From Halichondria panicea (taxonomy: Eukaryota > Porifera > Demospongiae > Suberitida > Halichondriidae), in assembly GCF_963675165.1 (NCBI RefSeq), contig NC_087387.1:1911501-1975500 (forward strand): a stretch of 64,000 nucleotides of DNA, written 5' to 3'. The notes beneath the pieces were generated by a model. That model saw only the letters and a program-made list of their open reading frames with translations, was not told where the DNA came from and ran no database searches. The translations under genes were made by a program, and so were the position numbers. Positions 59,133 to 64,000 of this stretch are shown here, piece by piece; position 1 is the first letter of the stretch; the number at the start of each line of letters is the position of its first letter.

Positions 59133-62100
59133 ATGCTTGTAAATGCAATACTGACTGTCATAGCACTTCAGTTGCTGTGTCCTCAGTATGGTGTTCTCTC
59201 TCTGCGTATTGGAGCTTTCAATGTGCAAGTCTTTGGCCAGACGAAATTTGGGAAGCAGCATGTTGTCTCTACATTGAGCCAGGCACGTACATAGCTTGTA
59301 TGTGCATGTGTAAACAGTATTGTATGTGTTGATCACTGTGTATTGTTCACTTTGTATTGATCACTGTATATTGAACTGTGTATTGTGTGTGTGTGTGTAC
59401 GTGTATTGAATCACTGTGTATTGATCTCTGTGTATTGATCACTGTGTATTGATCTCTGTGTATTGATCTCTGTGTATTGTTGATCTATGTGTGTCACAGT
59501 ATTGTATTGATCACGTGTATTGAATCACTGTGTATTGATCTCTGTGTATTGTAGATCTATGTGTGTCACAGTATTGTATTGATCACTATAAAAGCTGGCT
59601 CTGTCAAAAAACGTGGCCTCTGTAGTTGGAAATTGATGTTTAAGCTTATGGATGGAAATCTTGTGTGCATAGTTGGGGGATGTCAGGTACATCGCAAGCC
59701 CATATCAAGTTTTGTTCTGCTGTAACTTAAAGTTGCAGCCCAATCAGATTGAAGCTTCACCGTCATCACCACATGGTACACCCACGTGTTGATACGCAGA
59801 GCATGCATGCAGGTGCATATTGTGTATGTATGTTCATACATATACTGGACTGCAATCTGATTGGTCTGATTCGGTTGAAAATAATTATGGTTGCAGCAGA
59901 ACAAGGCATGATTTAGGTTTGCAAACCAACCATGTGCGCCTGTTTCTCGGACGTCGGGTCATGCCCAACTAGAGTATGCACACTGTATAAAACTTTGTCT
60001 TTTTGTTATCCTAGCCTTTACATCATGGTTCCGCTGTAACCTAGCCTTTACATCATGGTTCCGCTGTAACCTAGCCTTTATATCATGGTTCCGCTGTAAC
60101 AGTGGAAGACGTCTAAAAGCCGACGCTACAACCATTTTGGAATTTTTACCTAATAGAGTTGTACTTCATAACTTTTCTCTGAACAGATTGTTAGGAGGTA
60201 CGATATCATCCTTGTACAAGAGATCCGAGATTCATCAGAAAGTGTGATTTATTCTTTCTTGGACATTGTTAATAGGTATAATTATTGTAAATGTAAGCAA
60301 TCATGGATATATCTCTTATTAATTAATTCATTTCCATGCAGTGAATGTCCACCTCATGTGAAATACAACCTTGTTGTAAGTGAGAGATTAGGACGATCTG
60401 CCAGCAAAGAGCAGTATGCTTTCCTATACAGGTACACATGCACATCCATTGCATACATGTACATTGCAAGCTAGTATTCTATCTCATGTGTCATATGTAC
60501 ATGTATGTATAGATTGGATAAAATTGAAGAACCGGAGGTATATCAGTATGAAGATGCTTTGGATCATTTTGAGAGAGAGCCATATGGCATATTTGTGCAA
60601 CCAAAAGAAATAGGTGAGCACATAAAAGGTGTATGATATGAATTGAGAAACTGTTTGTTATAAATTGGATACATGACATATTGTACAAACAGTGCGAGTA
60701 AAAGCTTGCATATAATAGGCTTCTAGCCATGTTTTCTTGGATTACGGTATTGTGGCTAAAACTTCGTTCTCGGATTGAGTTTTGCTCACAACTTAAGCTT
60801 ATTACGGTCTCTTCAGGATTGTTTAAGCAATCTACTTATTAGTTCGTTCATGAACATCAGCCATTACTTAAGACTTTGAACCTTTGGAATCCTTCTTAGC
60901 AACGACAATTGTTGACCTTTTCCCATTGATTTTCTGCAAATACATTTCGAGAGCAAATATTTTTGTGGATTTCACCAAACCGCGACCGCGAAAATGTGTG
61001 ACAAAAACAAAGCCAACCTCGAAATAATATAATTACGAAATTCACAAAAATGGCTAATCCCGGAAAAAAGTTGACCCTTGAATATTACCCGCTGTACGAT
61101 ATTCAAAAGCTATTGTTTTATAGCTTGTTTTTTTGTAGCCATAATTTTTGTAGCCATAATTATAGCTCGTACTGAGTGAGGCATTAGCACCAGTCTTACT
61201 GTGGCTTAGGATTACTGGCGCACATGGGTGCTAGTGATTTTTTTGACCTGGCATTACAGTCATAGAAAAATCAGCCTTGCGACAAACCAAGTTTTGATTA
61301 TTTTTTGCTTGCTTGCTCGTTATATAGCGCCATACATAATAAGAAACATCAATACCTCTCGATTAACACAGCTAGGTTATGATGATGCTGATGACTCTAA
61401 TTAAATCTCATACAGTGTTAATTAGACAACGGTCAAATGCTTCATTGTGCAGCTCAAGGTATTACGTTAATTAATAATTATGTTACTCTGTAACAGGATG
61501 TCCACCGTTTTTTATACTTGGAATTCACGTAAAACCAAGCGAGGTGGTTCAAGAAATGAACCAGCTTGACGAGGTGTTTCTTCAAGCTGCTCAAACATTT
61601 AAAACTGAAAATGGAATAATCCTTGGTGATTTCAATGCTGGCTGCTCCTACCTCTCATACTCGGAATACATGTCCCTGGATCTGATGACTGACACGAGGT
61701 ATTCTTGGCTGATTGACATCCATGAAGACACAACAACTACTGACAGTGACTGTGCGTATGATAGGTGAGAATACGTGACATCGCACGTTCTGATAATATA
61801 TACTGCTTTCTCTCTTTTCAACAGAATTGTTGTGTCAGGAGAAATCAGAAATTACATTCCTAACCAGAATATTGGAGTGTTTAGATTTGATGTGGAGTAT
61901 GCCCTGTCCTTAGAAGAGAGTCAGGAAGTTAGTGATCATTTCCCAGTCGAATTCGAGGTTGGAGGTACGTTTGATTGCAAATGCAACTTTCGAATGCAAA
62001 TGAATTATGCACTCGTGCATGTCCATCCCTATACATAGGCACCTACATTTCTAAGCAGTGGGATCCAGTATCACTGGAATGTGATCTTGAAGCTACTGCC

Positions 62101-63601
62101 CCTGGTCTAAGAGTTGGTGCTTTCAATGTTAGGATTTTCGGAGTCACAAAATTCAGTGAGGCTGATGTTGTGGAAATTTTGCGTCTGGTGAGGAGTTAAG
62201 AGCTGCTCGTGTTATACAAATTTCCATATCTGCGTAATGTATACATGTCGAACTAGTTATGTAACCATATAGATTACCCATCGCTATGATGTACTTCTTA
62301 TTCAAGAAATTCGCGACTCCTCTGAAGAAGTTATCTATTCTTTTCTGGACGTCGTTAACAGGTCAGTTCCAGAGCTTTTATGATACTTATAAGATTTATC
62401 ATGGATTTTTATACAGCGACTCCGAGGTGAAATATAGAATGGCTGTCAGTGACCGCTTGGGACGATCAACCAGCAAAGAGCAGTACGCCTTTTTGTACAG
62501 GTAATACAGTGAATGGCACATCGATCAAGTATTTGCATTAGCTAGTGCCACAAGAAGCTTTGTCGAAAGTCCTTATCAGACTGTCCTCTAATCTTTGCTA
62601 CTATAATAATTATAAGTTATGTGCTGCAATCAAGCACAGTTTTGAGTTGTAGTTTGGCAGTATTAGTACACTCGACATTATGTATTATTATGTACTCATG
62701 TGCGACACACTAGCTGCTGGTAGAAAATGTGGACAGTATTCATTCATACAATACGTCACATAAATTATGATATAGAGATGACAAGGTGGAGCTGTTGAGT
62801 TTATATCAAGAAGAAGATATTGAAGATGTGTTTGAAAGAGAACCATTCTGTGCTTTCTTTAGAAGCAGAGAAATCAGTAAGAATACAAAATAGTGCTCCC
62901 TGGAGTTACTCTCTATGTGCATGTTTTTATAGATGTCCCAGACTTTTTCTTGGTTGGTATCCACACAAAGCCCAGTGAAGCAGTTGAAGAGATAAACCAC
63001 TTGGACGATGTTTTTAAGAGGGCTTCTTCAGAATTTCAAACTGACAATGGAATAATTCTCGGTGACTTCAATGCCGACTGCTCTTACGTTTCCCCTGGAG
63101 AACATAGTTCATTGGACCTGGTGAAAGATGTAAGCTTCACTTGGTTGATTGACAGAAAAGCGGATACAACCACAACTGATACTCTCTGTTCATATGACAG
63201 GTCCGTATAATTATATGTACACGTATATAATATATCACTGTGCGTTGCACAATTGTGTAGACAAAGTTACGATACAAGTCATGATTAATAGAAAAATCTT
63301 CTCATGGGGCACATAATTATAACCAGGCAGCTGCATGATCTCGAAAGAGTTTAATCTTATACCCATGCGAATAATTATGTATACAAATTGTTTGTGAGAT
63401 ACACTCTGTCATCACATGCAGTGTCTCTATATCTACAGAATTGTCGTAGGTGGTGGTGACCTGATGAAGTACATTCCCAAATGGAGTGCCAAAGTATTCA
63501 GGTTTGACATAGAGTATGCTCTGTCCAAGGAAGAAACTCAGAAAGTCAGTGATCATTATCCAGTGGAGTTCCAGTTGCTTAGTGAGTTACACAGCATGTG
63601 A
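59133..63601 (+). CDS. Secreted protein with two tandem DNase I domains
   Basis: Exons: 59133-59282 (GC donor), 60187-60275, 60342-60431, 60513-60613, 61497-61764, 61825-61964, 62039-62187, 62273-62361, 62417-62500, 62776-62876, 62933-63200, 63439-63601. They total 1692 bases, or 563 aa. A signal peptide (about 1-22) is followed by domain 1 (about 23-278) and domain 2 (about 300-555). Exon 7 joins them without a stop. Each domain keeps the DNase I landmarks: GAFNV, QEIRDSS (metal Glu), SKEQYAFLYR, GIH.KPSE (catalytic His), GDFNA.CSY, DTTTTD, YDRIVV and SDH.PVEF (Asp-His). The Tyr before KE in human DNase I (Tyr76) is Ser in both. The family cuts double-stranded DNA using Ca2+/Mg2+. The splice-phase series repeats between halves, so the gene arose by internal duplication. 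A GTGAGT at 63580, in the phase used at the end of domain 1, could splice to a third unit beyond the window. Confidence 0.85.
59330..59590. repeat. Minisatellite in intron 1 of the DNase gene
   Basis: Repeated ~17-bp units of the form TGTGTATTGATCACTG / TGTGTATTGATCTCTG, arranged with higher-order duplication of a ~110-bp block containing CTATGTGTGTCACAGTATTG. Confidence 0.85.
60011..60100. repeat. Three 30-bp tandem repeats
   Basis: Three head-to-tail 30-bp units (60011-60040, 60041-60070, 60071-60100) starting CTAGCCTTTA and ending CCGCTGTAAC, with one substitution in the third. They lie in intron 1 of the DNase gene. Confidence 0.95.
60690..60830. repeat. Fragment of the dispersed family G repeat
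   Basis: Contains TAGGCTTCTAGCCATGTTTTCTTGGATT and CTTCGTTCTCG words shared with the family G copies at 23272-32801. Shows the family extends outside the ROCO introns. Confidence 0.5.
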
Positions 63602-64000
63602 TTCGATGGGGACGCAGAGCTTGCTGTGTATGTAGACCCAGCTGTGAGGAAAACTTATTGAATTGAACCTTTTGTCGCTCCCTGCATATACTTACAGAGT
63701 TTCATCAGTTAGGGGGGAGGTTTGTTACGCGCGCCACAAAATGTTTGACCACTCCCACATTTGTTGGCCACACCCCTTATTACATGCTAGTGCATCACAC
63801 TACATATTTCCATCATAGACAGTATACGTACTGATGTGATGATATCATTATTCTACAACATTTTTGAGGGGAAGGTTCACCTTTCCCCCCCCCCCCCCCC
63901 CCCTACTAGATGTGAAACCCTGCTTAATTGTGTAGGCTATATTGAAAATTTTCTTTGTGCACTAAGCCAAGTCTAGACACTGTGATATGATCATATTGTT
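63602..64000. other. Downstream of the DNase stop: no gene seen
   Basis: Contains a C-rich tract at about 63884-63902 and otherwise unremarkable AT-rich sequence. No third DNase exon could be found before the window ends. Confidence 0.5.

Noticed and set aside
60011-60100. Three 30-bp direct repeats as a possible CRISPR array
   Set aside because: Units are head-to-tail without spacers and the genome is eukaryotic.
1-64000. tRNA or rRNA genes
   Set aside because: None could be recognised by eye; a covariance-model scan would be needed to exclude a tRNA.

Overview
This is eukaryotic genomic DNA. Coding sequence is split by many GT-AG introns (27 exons in one gene), introns and spacers are AT-rich and full of small palindromic repeats, and the proteins are animal-type: FERM domains, an Ig-like domain, a death domain, DNase I and 3-hydroxyisobutyryl-CoA hydrolase. 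Gene density is high. The combination of an ankyrin/Roc-COR/Ig/death protein, a vitamin-C type lactone oxidase and intronless cysteine-rich multi-span membrane proteins suggests an early-branching animal, most likely a sponge. That placement is inference. All gene models were built by hand from splice signals; each complete model was checked by summing exon lengths to a multiple of three.

Layout. 1-72 (+) is probably the 3' end of a convergent gene. 229-9528 (-) is a 27-exon, ~1006-aa protein with two successive FERM modules. 10115-12952 (-) is a 7-exon, 460-aa FAD-linked sugar-lactone oxidase (GULO/ALO family). It shares a 173-bp divergent promoter gap with 13126-15870 (+), a 13-exon, 404-aa mitochondrial HIBCH (copy A). 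16-20.3 kb is gene-free and repeat-rich: a 2.3-kb long inverted repeat and a cluster of hairpin elements. 20371-41033 (+) is a 12-exon, ~1368-aa protein with ankyrin repeats, a Roc GTPase, COR, an Ig-like domain and a death domain; its introns hold at least seven copies of one dispersed repeat plus several foldback elements. 43929-46975 is a 5'-truncated, frameshifted HIBCH pseudogene (copy B), interrupted by a 1157-bp inverted-repeat transposon with a target-site duplication. About 48.7-49.75 kb (-) is a broken gene of unknown family. 51322-54263 is a second apparently intact HIBCH (copy C). 54578-56431 and 56924-58660 are two intronless tandem paralogues encoding cysteine-rich multi-span membrane proteins. 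59133-63601 (+) is a gene with two complete DNase I domains fused in frame; it may continue past the window.

Functional links. The HIBCH copies serve valine catabolism in mitochondria. The lactone oxidase would make ascorbate or an analogue in the secretory pathway. The ankyrin-ROCO-Ig-death protein looks like a cytosolic signalling or cell-death scaffold, and the double DNase I a secreted nuclease. No single operon-like system ties them together. The main novelties are domain architectures (tandem FERM, ROCO plus Ig plus death, double-headed DNase I), the HIBCH duplication history and the foldback/MITE families.
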